Below, piece after piece: positions 31,866-43,161 of a DNA stretch of 64,000 bases. The stretch's first letter is position 1. Each line of letters starts with the position of its first letter. This DNA is from Proteus vulgaris (GTDB lineage Bacteria > Pseudomonadota > Gammaproteobacteria > Enterobacterales > Enterobacteriaceae): the NCBI RefSeq assembly GCF_033708015.1, contig NZ_CP137920.1, positions 1,054,001 to 1,118,000 of the forward strand, given 5' to 3'. Under the pieces are notes generated by a model. The model did no database searches and had not been told where the DNA came from. It worked only from the letters and a program-made list of their open reading frames with translations. Position numbers and translations under genes: made by a program.

Positions 31866-32216
31866 TTAATAACCTTGTGATGCAGACGTTGCAATCATTG
31901 CCATCATAGTCGTGAAGAAGAAAATAAAGAAAATAACGGCCATAATGATACTGATAATAAAGTAAACAAAGCCTGCTCTATTCCATGTTTCCTGCACTTT
32001 CATAAAGGTTTCAACAGAATCATAATCACCATTTTTCCATGCCCATTCATTCCCTTTAATACCACAGACAAAAATCCAAATAAGATTAAGTAAAGGAACC
32101 AGCGCTAATAATGGAAGATAGGATTTATTACCAAAGCCCCAAATAATATTAAACATGAAAGCCCCCCAGTTCCAACGTTTAATTTCTTCAGGCACAGGTT
32201 TGTTAGTATAAGACAC
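31866..32216 (-). CDS. Small conserved membrane protein
   Basis: 116 residues with a Trp-rich start (RWNWGAFMFNIIWG), two or three membrane segments (about 19-52 and 80-105) and a middle loop GNEWAWKNGDYDSVETF. The layout resembles short DUF2628-like membrane proteins, but I cannot assign a family. It is separated from proX by 281 bases and has its own likely promoter. Function unknown. Confidence 0.72.
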   Translation of the reverse strand: MSYTNKPVPEEIKRWNWGAFMFNIIWGFGNKSYLPLLALVPLLNLIWIFVCGIKGNEWAWKNGDYDSVETFMKVQETWNRAGFVYFIISIIMAVIFFIFFFTTMMAMIATSASQGY

Positions 32217-32427
32217 AGTTTATTCCTTATCTAAAATAATAAATATAAAAATGAGAATGCCAATATGGCAACTGGAGAAAAAGGTAATCATAATTGAAGG
32301 AATGAGAGAATGAAAGACGAGGATATCTTTGCCATTAATAAAAAGAATAATCTTAATAATAAAATAGTATTAAGATCTTTTCATTTTTATATAAATTCAT
32401 TTTATTTAATTACATGTAATTGGTTGG

Positions 32428-32466
32428 TTATAAATAAAAACAGGCCACAATAGTGTGACCTGTTTT
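32428..32466 (-). terminator. Terminator after proX
   Basis: ACAGGCCACA (32440-32449) and TGTGACCTGT (32454-32463) make a stem with one G-T/A-C mismatch pair. On the minus strand it is followed by a U-rich run. Confidence 0.8.
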
Positions 32467-32497
32467 GTGATAATCTTAATTTAAGATTATTTATCGA

Positions 32498-33493
32498 TTA
32501 CTTTGCAGCTGCTTGGGCTTGTTCAATCCAACCATCAAAGGTTTTTTGATGTGCTTTGATCCAAGCATTAGCATGACGTTCTATATCTGCCTGTGACTTT
32601 TGACCATTATGCATACGTAAGTTTTGCGCATTAATATCAGCAACAGACACTTTCATGACTTCAAAGAGTTTAGCCGCAGCGGGATTTTCTTCAGCCCATT
32701 TTTTATTTGCTGCAATATGCATGGTACTGGGCGGGAAGCCATAGTTTTTACCATTTGCTAATGTGGTATCGGTTTTATCATCACCCGGTAATGAAGAGAA
32801 AGGCACTTGTAACCAAACAACATCTTTACCCGGTTTTAATACATCACTGATCCAGTAAGGTGTCCATGTGTAATAAAAAATGGGTTTACCTTCTTTGTAA
32901 CGTGTAATGGTATCAGCCATCATTGCCGCGTAATTACCTTGGTTATGTGTGACCGATTTTTCTAATCCATAGGCTTTTAAGTGATTGTTGATAGCTTCTT
33001 CACAACCCCATCCTGGATTACACCCTGTTAAATCGGCTTTGCCATCACCATTGGCATCAAATAATTTAGCAATTTTAGGATCTTTTAATTGCTCAATATT
33101 TGTAATGTTATATTTTTCGGCTGTTTTCTTGTCTATTAAATAACCTTGAGCGGCATTAACGACATAGTCCCCTTTACGATAAAAGGTATTATCACCTCCC
33201 GCAGCGGCATATTGTGAATTATGAAGAGGCACCCAACTGACCGCCATAAAGGTGGCATCACCATTGGCGATAGAAGAATAAGCGACATTATAGTCAACTT
33301 CTTTGATTGGCTGAACAGTGTAACCTAATTGTTCTAGTGCTTTATTAACGATCAAAGTTTGAAAGGTTTCTTCAGAAATCGTACTTTGCACAGGTTGAAC
33401 CGAAACCCCTTTTCCAGGTAAATCAGCAGCGGATAACTGAGTGCTTATCAGTGTGGCGGACAATACGGTTGCCCAGATAACTGGATTACGCAT
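32498..33493 (-). CDS. proX: Glycine betaine/proline-binding periplasmic protein ProX
   Basis: The substrate-binding subunit of the ProU osmoprotectant importer. A signal peptide of about 22 residues ends at LSAADL. The 331-residue length equals the E. coli family. The Trp-rich betaine box is visible ([18 protein letters not shown]) and a Cys pair ([10 protein letters not shown]) matches the disulfide in E. coli ProX. It is third in proV-proW-proX. Confidence 0.95.
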   Translation of the reverse strand: MRNPVIWATVLSATLISTQLSAADLPGKGVSVQPVQSTISEETFQTLIVNKALEQLGYTVQPIKEVDYNVAYSSIANGDATFMAVSWVPLHNSQYAAAGGDNTFYRKGDYVVNAAQGYLIDKKTAEKYNITNIEQLKDPKIAKLFDANGDGKADLTGCNPGWGCEEAINNHLKAYGLEKSVTHNQGNYAAMMADTITRYKEGKPIFYYTWTPYWISDVLKPGKDVVWLQVPFSSLPGDDKTDTTLANGKNYGFPPSTMHIAANKKWAEENPAAAKLFEVMKVSVADINAQNLRMHNGQKSQADIERHANAWIKAHQKTFDGWIEQAQAAAK

Positions 33494-33612
33494 AGTTTTT
33501 CCTTCTGTTGTGATGGTAAGAGATAAGTCGCGACAGCGAACTGTCGCCTTTATTTCTTATATTGATTGAACGTAATGTTTTTATTAATTTTGATTAAGAG
33601 TAAAAATAGGTA

Positions 33613-34812
33613 TTACGATATTTTTTTGCCAAAGAGTCGATAAATTAAGCCAATCGGACCTGTCATATACCAGCATCGGTTACCTTTATGGCGACTGTTT
33701 TGACCTAACGATTGAGTTAATCGGTCAAGGATAATGGCGAGGATAACAATACCCGCACCACCTACGGCAGCAAGTCCCATGTCAAGGCGACCAATACCCC
33801 GTAATACCATCTGACCTAATCCACCAACGGCGATCATCGACGCGATAACAACCATTGAAAGCGCTAGCATCAAGGTTTGATTAACACCCGCCATGATAGT
33901 TGGCATAGCAAGTGGCAATTGTACTTTAAACAGCATTTGTCGCGGGTTTGCACCAAATGATTGTGCGGCTTCAATTAAATCTTCAGGAACTTGTTTGATC
34001 CCTAAAATAGTCAACCTCACAATGGGGGGTAAGGCAAAAATAATGGTGACCACAACACCGGGAACGTTACCAATACCAAATAACATGACAATCGGCACTA
34101 AGTAGACAAATGCAGGCGTTGTTTGCATCGCATCCAGTAAAGGTCGAACAATGTTGGATGCTCTATCGCTGTTAGCTAGCCATATTCCTAAGGGAAGCCC
34201 GATAATAAGACAAAACAGTAATGAAGTGAGTACCAATGCAAGAGTCACCATGGCTTCAGACCAAGCACCAATCGCACCAATTAATATTAATGAGATAAAA
34301 GAAGCGACACCCATCGCTTTACCTGAAAGTTGCCATGCAATTAGAGAAAATAGAATAATGGCAATAGGTGCTGGCATTGAGGTTAAGAAATTTTCAAAAC
34401 CACTTAAGACCAAATCAACGGGCACACGAATACCTTGGAAAACAGGACGAAAGTGCAGCACAATCCAGTCAATTGCATCAGTAACCCAAGAATCTAAAGG
34501 GATCAGTGTGTTGTGAAACGGATCCATTAGATTGAAAGAGTCGGGAGCGACATCTGTTGGTGCAGCATCTAACCAATCGCTGCCAGCAGATGAGGTATCG
34601 ATATTTTCAGTACCACTGCTAGTACCCCATGGATCAGCGTCTGTTGATGAACTGTCAGTGCTACTCCAAGGATCACTTTCTGTTGTGCTAGCATCTGTTG
34701 TTGCCCAAGGATCGTCATTTACGTTATTGGTTGTTTCTTGTGTTGTCTCACTTGTTGTGGTTTCTTGGATATTTGTATCCAAAACGGTATTTTGATCTGT
34801 TGTATTACTCAT
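33613..34812 (-). CDS. proW: Glycine betaine ABC transporter permease ProW
   Basis: The membrane subunit of ProU. E. coli ProW has 354 residues; this one has 399 because the long N-terminal tail (residues 1-95) is expanded with Ser/Thr/Asp and three DPW units. The rest is conserved: LIPLDSWVT, five or more membrane segments, and the EAA coupling loop [20 protein letters not shown]. The start codon overlaps the proV stop by eight bases, so translation is coupled. Confidence 0.95.
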   Translation of the reverse strand: MSNTTDQNTVLDTNIQETTTSETTQETTNNVNDDPWATTDASTTESDPWSSTDSSSTDADPWGTSSGTENIDTSSAGSDWLDAAPTDVAPDSFNLMDPFHNTLIPLDSWVTDAIDWIVLHFRPVFQGIRVPVDLVLSGFENFLTSMPAPIAIILFSLIAWQLSGKAMGVASFISLILIGAIGAWSEAMVTLALVLTSLLFCLIIGLPLGIWLANSDRASNIVRPLLDAMQTTPAFVYLVPIVMLFGIGNVPGVVVTIIFALPPIVRLTILGIKQVPEDLIEAAQSFGANPRQMLFKVQLPLAMPTIMAGVNQTLMLALSMVVIASMIAVGGLGQMVLRGIGRLDMGLAAVGGAGIVILAIILDRLTQSLGQNSRHKGNRCWYMTGPIGLIYRLFGKKIS

Positions 34813-36004
34813 TTGGCGTCTCCTTATCCAGTGCTTGTAGTAACATTCCTTTAGAAATTAAGCCGATATAACGGTTTTTTTCATCAATAACAGGAATGGC
34901 ACAGGGAGATTGTGCAACAGTTGAAATCAGCTCGTTTAATGGGGTATCACCATTAATGGCACAAGGCTCAGATAAAATTGCTGATTCAATAGGTTGTTTA
35001 TTTTTGAGCGCTTCTTCAAGAGAGGTAACGGAAACGATACCAATAAATTTTCTTCCTCGTTCAATGAGGTAGCCAAAATTTCTATCTTCATCTTCGAGTA
35101 CTTTCAAGGCAGAACGAGGACCAAAACCGGGCGCAATATGCAGTAAGGTTTCAGGGCGACGTTTGGCAATATCTTTTGCACTAAATACGTGGCTAATATC
35201 AACACCACGGAAAAACGTACGCACATAATCATTTGCTGGATTGTTAAGTATTTCATCTGGTGTGCCTGTTTGAACAACCACACCACCTTGCATAATGGCT
35301 ATTCGGTCACCAATACGCATAGCCTCATCGAGGTCATGAGAGATAAACACAATGGTGCGTTGTTTATCACCTTGTAAGCTTAATAGCTCATCTTGCATTT
35401 CTGTTCGAATTAATGGGTCAAGTGCTGAAAAGGCTTCATCCATTAACAAAATATCGGGATCATTGGCAAGCGCGCGCGCAAGGCCAATACGTTGACGCAT
35501 CCCCCCAGAAAGTTCATCTGGCCAAGAGTTTGCGTAACTCCCCAAGTTGACTTGCTCTAAGGCATCCATCGCTTTTTTATAACGCTCGTCTTTACTTAAT
35601 CCAGCGAGATCCATTCCAAATGCGGTGTTATCAAGTACGTTCATATGAGGCATCAATGCAAATGACTGAAACACCATACTGATTTTTTTACGGCGTACTT
35701 GTCGTAATTCTTTATCCGACATGGTGGCAATATTTTCACCATCAATAAGCACCTCTCCTTTTGTTGGAGAGATCAGACGATTGAGAAGGCGGACTAGCGT
35801 GGATTTACCTGAACCAGATAATCCCATGATGACAAATATTTCGCCTTCTTCAATTGCCAGATTTGCATTTTGAACGCCTACCGTAAGCCCTGTTTTATCA
35901 AAAATCTGATCTTTATTCATACCAGACTCTAATAATTCAAAAGCGCGTTTAGGGTGCTCGCCAAAAACCTTGTAGAGATTTTTTACTTCAAGTTTAATTG
36001 CCAT
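34805..36004 (-). CDS. proV: Glycine betaine ABC transporter ATPase ProV
   Basis: The ATP-hydrolysing subunit that powers betaine and proline uptake in high salt. Walker [12 protein letters not shown] (about 58-68), signature [15 protein letters not shown], Walker [14 protein letters not shown], and two C-terminal CBS domains (about 280-395) that sense ionic strength in relatives. 399 residues, 400 in E. coli. First of the proVWX operon. Confidence 0.96.
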   Translation of the reverse strand: MAIKLEVKNLYKVFGEHPKRAFELLESGMNKDQIFDKTGLTVGVQNANLAIEEGEIFVIMGLSGSGKSTLVRLLNRLISPTKGEVLIDGENIATMSDKELRQVRRKKISMVFQSFALMPHMNVLDNTAFGMDLAGLSKDERYKKAMDALEQVNLGSYANSWPDELSGGMRQRIGLARALANDPDILLMDEAFSALDPLIRTEMQDELLSLQGDKQRTIVFISHDLDEAMRIGDRIAIMQGGVVVQTGTPDEILNNPANDYVRTFFRGVDISHVFSAKDIAKRRPETLLHIAPGFGPRSALKVLEDEDRNFGYLIERGRKFIGIVSVTSLEEALKNKQPIESAILSEPCAINGDTPLNELISTVAQSPCAIPVIDEKNRYIGLISKGMLLQALDKETPNE

Positions 36005-36626
36005 GAAATATAGAGTTTCCTATTTAAATATTGAAAGGAATAATTTAAATATTAATTAATAAGTGTTGTTGTTTTTCCTAGAATAAGATTTTAGTAAGAG
36101 AAATACCCTACCACAATGATTGAGCCTGACAACCCTATGTTAATTATAATTAATTAAATAATTTGGCTATATTTTCTTTGTTTTTAATATGATTAATAAT
36201 TAAATAAAGTGAAATAAATAAAATTTTAAAAAAGATATTTATATTGCTAACTAACTGAAATAACTTTGGTTTTAGAGAAGTTGTGATTTTGATTAGGATC
36301 TCAATAAAAATGAAGACTTAATCTCGGAATAGAGAAGAAAAAGAGAGAAAAATTAAATGAAAAAAATCAATATTTATTAGTTTTGTTAATGTTTTTTGCC
36401 TTGTGATAAGGTTTATCTACGTGATGTAAGCTAAAATCATTCGAAAAAAATTGATATTTTGACAACATTGAACAACAAAAATCATCTAATTAGGTTGTTT
36501 AGTGAACAAATAAAAATACACCAAAAAATAATCTATATTTTTCAGTGTATTATAGTTTAGGTGTGATACATAATTAAATTGAATGTATTATGTTGTTTTT
36601 CTTAATTTTAACGAGAGGAATAAATT
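36005..36626. other. nrdF-proV intergenic, A/T-rich
   Basis: About 620 very A/T-rich bases without a supported gene. It contains the candidate proV promoter near 36105-36132 and T/A-rich DNA upstream that could bind H-NS, as is known for the E. coli proU region. No clear terminator was found after nrdF, so the downstream limit of that operon is unsure. Confidence 0.6.
36105..36132 (-). promoter_or_regulatory. Candidate osmoregulated promoter of proVWX
   Basis: On the minus strand TTGTCA (36127-36132) is followed after 16 bp by TAGGGT (36105-36110), a weak -10 of the sort associated with proU. Predicted leader is about 95 bases. The assignment rests on sequence alone. Confidence 0.55.
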
Positions 36627-37607
<981 letters not shown>

Positions 37608-37619
37608 TTATTGTTATTA

Positions 37620-39746
37620 TTAAAGTGCACACGAAACACAGCCTTTGATTTCAGTGCCTGCTAATGCAGATTGTCGGATACGAATGTAATACAAGGTTTT
37701 AATACCTTTACGCCATGCATATATTTGTGCTTTGTTAATATCTCGGGTGGTTGCTTCATCAGAAAAGAATAATGTGAGCGATAAGCCTTGGTCGATATGT
37801 TGAGAAGCCTCAGCATAGGTATCGATGATTTTTTCTGCCCCTATTTCATAGGCATCTTGATAATATTGACGATTTTCATTAGTCATAAAAGGAGCAGGGT
37901 AATAAACCCGCCCAATCTTACCTTCTTTTCTAATTTCTATGGGCGCAGCAATAGGATGAATGCTTGATGTAGAGTGGTTTATATAGGAAATAGATCCTGT
38001 CGGTGGTATTGCTTGTAAGTTTTGGTTATAGATCCCATGAGTCATAATAGATTGTTTAAGCGTCTGCCAATCTTCTTGGGTTGGAATATGAACATTAGAT
38101 TGACTGAATAGCTGGTGGACTTTTTGAGTTTTAGGCAACCACTGTTGTGATACATATTTATTAAAATATTCACCTGTTGCATATTTTGAATTTTCAAAGC
38201 CTTTAAAGTGCTGTTTCTTTTCAATAGCTAATTGATTAGATGCTAATAACGCATAGTAAGTGACGGTATAAAAATAGATATTAGTAAAATCTAATGCTTC
38301 TTCTGATCCGTAATAAATCCTTTCACGAGCTAAGTAGCCATGTAAATTCATTTGTCCTAAACCAATGGCATGAGACGCGAGATTACCTTTTTCAATAGAA
38401 GGAACAGACTCAATTTTTGTCATTTCAGAGACATTACTTAATGCTCTAATTGCAGTACTGACGGTATGTGCAAAATTAGGTGAATCCATTGCCATAGCAA
38501 TATTCATAGAACCTAAATTACAACTGATGTCATGACCAATATGGCGATAACTTAAATCAGGGTGATATTCACTTGCGCTGTTTACTTGTAAAATTTCAGA
38601 GCAAAGATTGCTCATATTAATTCTACCGGCGATAGGATTAGCGCGATTGACGGCATCTTCAAACATAATATAAGGATAGCCAGATTCAAATTGAATCTCG
38701 GCAAGCGTTTGAAAAAATGCTCTCGCTTTAATTTTCTTTTTGCGAATTTGCGCGTTATTCACCATTTCATTGTATTTTTCACTAATACTGATCTCTGACA
38801 TAGGGATGCCATAAACACGCTCTACATCATAAGGTGAGAAGAGATACATATCTTCATTGCGTTTCGCTAATTCAAAAGTAATATCAGGGATAACAACGCC
38901 TAAAGAGAGCGTTTTAATTCGAACTTTTTCATCCGCATTTTCTCTTTTTGTATCAAGAAAATGGTAAATATCTGGATGATGAGCATGAAGATAAACAGCG
39001 CCAGCCCCTTGTCTCGCACCTAATTGATTAGCATAGGAAAAAGCATCTTCAAGCATTTTCATAACAGGAACAACGCCAGAAGATTGATTCTCTATACGTT
39101 TAATAGGGGCGCCTGCTTCACGTAAATTAGTGAGCAAAAATGCCACGCCACCGCCACGTTTAGAAAGTTGTAATGCGGAATTTACCGATCGGCCGATAGA
39201 CTCCATATTATCTTCTATACGCAGTAGAAAGCAGGAAACTAATTCACCGCGTTGTTGTTTCCCACAATTTAAAAAAGTCGGTGTTGCAGGTTGAAAACGA
39301 CCACTGATGATTTCATCAACAAGATGAATAGCAAGATCCGTATCGCCTTGTGCAAGCGTGAGAGCTACCATACAAACACGATCTTCATAGCGTTCAAGGT
39401 AGCGCTCTCCATCAAACGTTTTTAAGGTGTAACTGGTGTAGTATTTAAAAGCGCCAAGAAAAGATTGAAAGCGAAACTTTTTGCTATAAGCATGTTTGAA
39501 TAGTTGTTTGATAAAGGTAAATTCATACTGCTCTAATACCTGAGCTTCGTAATAGTGTTGTTGAACTAGGAACTCTAATTTTTCTCTTAGATCATGAAAA
39601 AATACGGTGTTTTGATTGACATGCTGACGAAAAAAATGATGTGTCGCTAATTTGTCTTTATCAAACTGAATATTGCCTTGCTCATCATAGAGATTTAGCA
39701 TGGCATTTAATGCATGGTAATCCAGTTGTTCTGTTGATTGTGTCAT
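37620..39746 (-). CDS. nrdE: Class Ib ribonucleotide reductase alpha subunit NrdE
   Basis: Catalyses reduction of NDPs to dNDPs. The chosen start at 39746 ([14 protein letters not shown]) gives 708 residues and matches the E. coli N-terminal alignment; an in-frame ATG at 39767 overlaps nrdI by 16 bases and gives 715. Catalytic Cys in [15 protein letters not shown], the NLCSEILQV segment, and the C-terminal redox pair GCVSCAL that receives electrons from NrdH are all present. Confidence 0.94.
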   Translation of the reverse strand: MTQSTEQLDYHALNAMLNLYDEQGNIQFDKDKLATHHFFRQHVNQNTVFFHDLREKLEFLVQQHYYEAQVLEQYEFTFIKQLFKHAYSKKFRFQSFLGAFKYYTSYTLKTFDGERYLERYEDRVCMVALTLAQGDTDLAIHLVDEIISGRFQPATPTFLNCGKQQRGELVSCFLLRIEDNMESIGRSVNSALQLSKRGGGVAFLLTNLREAGAPIKRIENQSSGVVPVMKMLEDAFSYANQLGARQGAGAVYLHAHHPDIYHFLDTKRENADEKVRIKTLSLGVVIPDITFELAKRNEDMYLFSPYDVERVYGIPMSEISISEKYNEMVNNAQIRKKKIKARAFFQTLAEIQFESGYPYIMFEDAVNRANPIAGRINMSNLCSEILQVNSASEYHPDLSYRHIGHDISCNLGSMNIAMAMDSPNFAHTVSTAIRALSNVSEMTKIESVPSIEKGNLASHAIGLGQMNLHGYLARERIYYGSEEALDFTNIYFYTVTYYALLASNQLAIEKKQHFKGFENSKYATGEYFNKYVSQQWLPKTQKVHQLFSQSNVHIPTQEDWQTLKQSIMTHGIYNQNLQAIPPTGSISYINHSTSSIHPIAAPIEIRKEGKIGRVYYPAPFMTNENRQYYQDAYEIGAEKIIDTYAEASQHIDQGLSLTLFFSDEATTRDINKAQIYAWRKGIKTLYYIRIRQSALAGTEIKGCVSCAL

Positions 39747-39751
39747 GTTAA

Positions 39752-40171
39752 TTATCTCGTGACGCATTGATCAGTAAGATTTGACCAAAATGTACTTAAA
39801 CCTGTTTTGACGCGGTTTACATCTTCTGGTGTACCTAATAATTCAAATCGATACAAAAAAGGGATTTGACATTTTTGTGCGATAATATCGCCGGCTAATC
39901 CATAAGCTGTACCAAAGTTAGTATTCCCAGAAGCGATGACGCCGCGTATTAATCGGCGGTTTTCAGGAATATTTAAAAACTGAATAACCGCTTTAGGTAC
40001 TGCACCTTTAGCACTTCCGCCGCCATAAGTTGGGCAAAGCAACACAAAAGGTTGCGTTGCAAGCAATGTTTCATCTTTAATAATTCTGGTTGCCTTTAAA
40101 TTGAGCTTTTGTATAAAACGATGGCAATTTTCAGAGCGACTGGAAAAATAGATCAAAGGTGCCGTTTGCAT
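39752..40171 (-). CDS. nrdI: Flavodoxin-like protein NrdI
   Basis: A flavodoxin-like protein that supplies an oxidant for the manganese cofactor of NrdF. The long open frame begins at 40324, but the start at 40171 ([15 protein letters not shown]) has a strong AAGGAGC site and gives 139 residues, close to 136 in E. coli. Conserved [17 protein letters not shown] and IASGNTNFG flavin loops are seen. Ten bases separate it from nrdH. Confidence 0.94.
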   Translation of the reverse strand: MQTAPLIYFSSRSENCHRFIQKLNLKATRIIKDETLLATQPFVLLCPTYGGGSAKGAVPKAVIQFLNIPENRRLIRGVIASGNTNFGTAYGLAGDIIAQKCQIPFLYRFELLGTPEDVNRVKTGLSTFWSNLTDQCVTR

Positions 40172-40181
40172 AAGATGCTCC

Positions 40182-40406
40182 TTAGAGCGTGATCTGTCTG
40201 ATTTTATCAGGGCAGAAACCCGACCAATGTTGTTCACCATGAACCACAACAGGTACTTGGCGATATCCCATAGAAACAATGTGAGCGAGGGCTTGTGTAT
40301 CTTTGGTGAGATCAACAGAAACAAATGGAATATTTTTCTGTTTTAAGGCGCGTTCAGTGGCACTGCATTGAACACAATTCGGTTTGGTATAGAGGATAAC
40401 AGACAT
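40182..40406 (-). CDS. nrdH: Glutaredoxin-like protein NrdH
   Basis: A thioredoxin-reductase-dependent electron donor for NrdEF. 74 residues with the redox site Cys11-Val-Gln-Cys14 in NCVQCSATE and the conserved [10 protein letters not shown]-terminus. First gene of nrdHIEF. Confidence 0.95.
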   Translation of the reverse strand: MSVILYTKPNCVQCSATERALKQKNIPFVSVDLTKDTQALAHIVSMGYRQVPVVVHGEQHWSGFCPDKIRQITL

Positions 40407-40468
40407 AAAATAACCCTTATAAAAATATGGATGCGTCTGTTTTCACATCCATAATGAGAAGTCCTTGA

Positions 40469-40515
40469 ATACTATATATAGAGTTATTTATTTTCAACCA
40501 CACAATATATGGTGG
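40469..40515 (-). promoter_or_regulatory. nrdHIEF promoter with two NrdR boxes
   Basis: On the minus strand TTGAAA (40492-40497) and TAGTAT (40469-40474) are 17 bp apart. Two NrdR-type boxes fall on it: ATACTATATATAGAGT (40469-40484) and ACACAATATATGGTGG (40500-40515). They start 31 bp apart, three helical turns, as expected for cooperative NrdR binding. Confidence 0.8.
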
Positions 40516-40526
40516 TTTTTATTTTT

Positions 40527-40545
40527 GATAATGATTATCATTAAA
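40527..40545. promoter_or_regulatory. Fur box upstream of nrdHIEF
   Basis: GATAATGATTATCATTAAA fits the Fur consensus at most positions, with a central ATAATGATTATCAT. It lies about 120 bp upstream of nrdH. Iron starvation induces nrdHIEF in E. coli through Fur, so the site fits. It is also 144 bp before ogt, whose control it may affect. Confidence 0.8.
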
Positions 40546-40688
40546 ATTAAATAGTTAGTGCCTAAATTTTATTTTTAGATCGCTCAATTGATCAATTTTT
40601 ATTAGATATACGAGTAATTAGATGATTGCTTTATCAATCAAGCATGATTTAATCTTGATGCTAAAGACAAATCAGCAGAGAAAACATT

Positions 40689-41162
40689 ATGTACCAAGAC
40701 TATCTCGATGCACCTAAAGGTTTTCCAAAACCCTATATCTCTATCACTGCAAATGAAAAAGGGATCACGAGTCTCTATTTTGTGAGTGATAAAGAGATTG
40801 TTGTAAATTCAAACTCAGTGATTAACCAATGTATACAACAATTAAAAGAGTATTTTGCGGGTAAACGCACGACGTTTTCAGTGCCATTAGCGCCGGAAGG
40901 AACTGAATTTCAAAATCGTGTTTGGAAGACATTACAGACAATTCCTTATGGTGAAATTTGGAGTTATAAAGAATTGGCACTTACATTAGGTTCAGTCAAT
41001 TATTGCAGAGCGGTAGGAATGGCAAATTCACGTAATCCAATTTCTTTAATTATTCCTTGTCATCGAGTTATTGGGCATAACGGTAAGTTAGTCGGCTATA
41101 CGGGTGGATTAGATATTAAACGTTGGCTACTTCAATATGAAAAAGTAGACGTCGATGAATAG
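40689..41162 (+). CDS. ogt: Methylated-DNA-protein-cysteine methyltransferase Ogt
   Basis: Repairs O6-methylguanine and O4-methylthymine by transfer to its own Cys. 157 residues; active site PCHRV gives Cys124, preceded by NRVWKTLQTIPYGEI and the recognition-helix region YCRAVGMANSRNP. E. coli Ogt is 171 residues, so the N-terminal part is somewhat shorter. Divergent from nrdHIEF. Confidence 0.92.
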   Translation: MYQDYLDAPKGFPKPYISITANEKGITSLYFVSDKEIVVNSNSVINQCIQQLKEYFAGKRTTFSVPLAPEGTEFQNRVWKTLQTIPYGEIWSYKELALTLGSVNYCRAVGMANSRNPISLIIPCHRVIGHNGKLVGYTGGLDIKRWLLQYEKVDVDE

Positions 41163-41314
41163 TTCAGATTGTAAGTATTAAGTATTGTTTCTTAAGTAAA
41201 CTATGCGTTAAGGCATGGGATTTGTCTGAATATTAATCATTTGGCAGAAAAAAAATGTGAGTTTCGTGATCTAGACTGTGGACAGGGAATCATCATTTTT
41301 GTTTTACTATAGCC

Positions 41315-41333
41315 AACGCAAAACGCTTGCGTT
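41315..41333 (+). other. Hairpin in the cspE leader
   Basis: AACGCAA (41315-41321) and TTGCGTT (41327-41333) pair over a five-base loop, 27 bases before the cspE ATG. Probably part of the RNA leader; a regulatory role is inferred. Confidence 0.5.
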
Positions 41334-41359
41334 TATTTTCTATTTTAAAGGTAAACTTG

Positions 41360-41569
41360 ATGTCTAAATTAAAAGGTAACGTTAAGTGGTTTAACGAAAC
41401 TAAAGGTTTTGGTTTTATCACTCCAGAAGATGGCAGCAAAGATGTATTTGTACACTTTTCCGCTATTGCATCAGAAGGCTTTAAAACCCTTGCTGAAGGT
41501 CAAAAAGTAGAGTTTGAAGTTACTGACGGCGCGAAAGGGCCATCTGCTGCAAACGTTGTCGCTATCTAA
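41360..41569 (+). CDS. cspE: Cold-shock family RNA chaperone CspE
   Basis: A 69-residue nucleic-acid-binding protein that melts RNA secondary structure and affects antitermination. RNP1 KGFGFI and RNP2 VFVHF are intact. An upstream in-frame TTG/ATG (41327) is part of the leader. The chosen ATG at 41360 gives the E. coli CspE length and near-identical sequence. It lies next to crcB as in E. coli, but here in convergent orientation. Confidence 0.95.
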   Translation: MSKLKGNVKWFNETKGFGFITPEDGSKDVFVHFSAIASEGFKTLAEGQKVEFEVTDGAKGPSAANVVAI

Positions 41570-41592
41570 TTAACGACTTCTTTGAGACAAGT

Positions 41593-41656
41593 AAAAACCC
41601 GTTATAAAAGCGGGTTTTTATATATCTAGCGCAAAGCCCGTTTTTAACGGGTTTTT
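41593..41656 (+). terminator. Tandem terminators after cspE
   Basis: Two stem-loops in a row: AAAAACCCG/CGGGTTTTT (41593-41619) and CCCGTTTTTAACGGG plus T-run (41637-41656). A third CCCG-type fragment follows (41672). The similar units suggest local duplication. They could act on both cspE and the convergent crcB. Confidence 0.8.
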
Positions 41657-41706
41657 ATGTATCTAACGCTAAACCCGTTATTTAACTAATTGTTATATTC
41701 CGAGTA

Positions 41707-42081
41707 TTACATCTCTCGTAGTAACCAAAATGCAAATGCGGTCATTAAAAATGAACCCGCCAAGTTAGCGCCCATCGTACTTAATGCCCATCCTATTTTC
41801 CCCTCTGTTAAGAGTGCGACAACTTCGACAGAAAAAGTTGAAAATGTTGTCAAACCACCACAAAAGCCCGTGGTTAGCATAATTTTCCAAATGGGATCAA
41901 TATGTGGTGCTTTGCTAAACCATGCGATACCAAAGGCAATAATAAAAGCACCAATACAGTTAGCAATAAAGGTGCCTGTGGCAAAATGAGGAAAAATAGA
42001 ATTTAGGCGGTAGCTAATTAGCCAGCGTAATACGCTACCTAAACCACCACCTATAAATACAGCAATTGCAATATTAAGCAT
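41707..42081 (-). CDS. crcB: Fluoride ion channel CrcB (Fluc)
   Basis: A small four-helix membrane protein that exports fluoride as a dimer. The long open frame starts at 42186, but [20 protein letters not shown] at 42081 aligns with the E. coli start and gives 124 residues. Family marks: [36 protein letters not shown]. It lies 13 bases after lipA, probably in one transcript with it. No fluoride riboswitch was recognised. Confidence 0.93.
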   Translation of the reverse strand: MLNIAIAVFIGGGLGSVLRWLISYRLNSIFPHFATGTFIANCIGAFIIAFGIAWFSKAPHIDPIWKIMLTTGFCGGLTTFSTFSVEVVALLTEGKIGWALSTMGANLAGSFLMTAFAFWLLREM

Positions 42082-42094
42082 GAGAGATAAATTA

Positions 42095-43060
42095 TTATTT
42101 AACCTCAATCCCCTGAGCTTGAAGATCTGCATGATAAGATGAGCGAACAAATGGTCCACAAGCTGCGTGGGTAAAGCCCATCGCAAGTGCTTGCTCTTTC
42201 ATATATTCAAACTCTTCGGGACTGACGTAGCGTTGAACAGGAAGATGGTGACGACTTGGCTGTAAATATTGCCCTAATGTCAGCATCGTTACCCCATGTT
42301 TACGCAGATCACGCATGACGTCAATAATTTCTTCGTTGGTTTCCCCAAGGCCGACCATTAAACCTGATTTAGTAGGAATATCAGGGTGAGCTTGTTTAAA
42401 ACGCTCTAACAATGTCAATGACCATTGATAGTTAGCACCTGGGCGTACTTGACGATAAACGCGAGGAACGTTCTCTAGGTTATGGTTGAAGACATCGGGT
42501 GGCGTATCCGTTAGGATCTCCAGTGCTTTATCCATGCGCCCACGGAAATCTGGAACTAATGTTTCAATACGGATCGCTGGGTTTTTTGCACGAATAGCCG
42601 CAATACAATCAGCAAAATGCTGAGCACCGCCATCACGTAAATCATCACGGTCTACGGAAGTAATGACGACGTAGCGTAACCCCATATCTTTAATCGTTTG
42701 AGCAAGTTTTTCTGGCTCTTGTGGGTCAGGCGCATTTGGGCGACCATGAGCAACATCGCAAAATGGGCAACGGCGTGTACAGATAGCGCCCAAGATCATA
42801 AAGGTTGCAGTTCCATGGTTAAAGCACTCTGCAAGGTTAGGGCAAGAGGCTTCTTCACAAACAGAATGAAGGCCATTTTTACGCATTGCTGCTTTGATAC
42901 CCTGAATTTTACTTGAGTCAGCGGGTAGCTTTATTTTCATCCAATCAGGTTTGCGTAGCAGTTGTTCACGTTCTGTAGCGACTGTTTTAACAGGAATAAG
43001 TGCCATTTTATCGGCGTCGCGATATTTAACTCCGCGTTCCATCTGAATAGGTTTACTCAT
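42095..43060 (-). CDS. lipA: Lipoyl synthase LipA
   Basis: A radical-SAM enzyme that inserts two sulfurs into octanoyl chains on lipoyl domains. 321 residues as in E. coli. The auxiliary cluster Cys68-Cys73-Cys79 ([12 protein letters not shown]) and the radical-SAM cluster Cys94-Cys98-Cys101 (CTRRCPFC) are both intact. C-terminal [11 protein letters not shown] is conserved. Follows lipB. Confidence 0.97.
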   Translation of the reverse strand: MSKPIQMERGVKYRDADKMALIPVKTVATEREQLLRKPDWMKIKLPADSSKIQGIKAAMRKNGLHSVCEEASCPNLAECFNHGTATFMILGAICTRRCPFCDVAHGRPNAPDPQEPEKLAQTIKDMGLRYVVITSVDRDDLRDGGAQHFADCIAAIRAKNPAIRIETLVPDFRGRMDKALEILTDTPPDVFNHNLENVPRVYRQVRPGANYQWSLTLLERFKQAHPDIPTKSGLMVGLGETNEEIIDVMRDLRKHGVTMLTLGQYLQPSRHHLPVQRYVSPEEFEYMKEQALAMGFTHAACGPFVRSSYHADLQAQGIEVK

Positions 43061-43161
43061 AATTGTGCCAGTTCCAGTTATCTAGAGTGATTAACACGAT
43101 GTGACTGAGGTAATCAGGGTTTTAAAAAAATATGACAAATGTTAAAAAAATTATAGCATTT

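Noticed and set aside
39752..40324. Extended NrdI of 190 residues
   Set aside because: The extra 51 residues overlap nrdH and do not resemble the family; the start at 40171 has a strong ribosome site.
41700..42100. Fluoride riboswitch before crcB
   Set aside because: crcB is 13 bases after lipA, with no room for the riboswitch fold.
41707..42186. CrcB start at 42186
   Set aside because: It would overlap lipA by 92 bases and add 35 non-family residues; the ATG at 42081 aligns with known CrcB.
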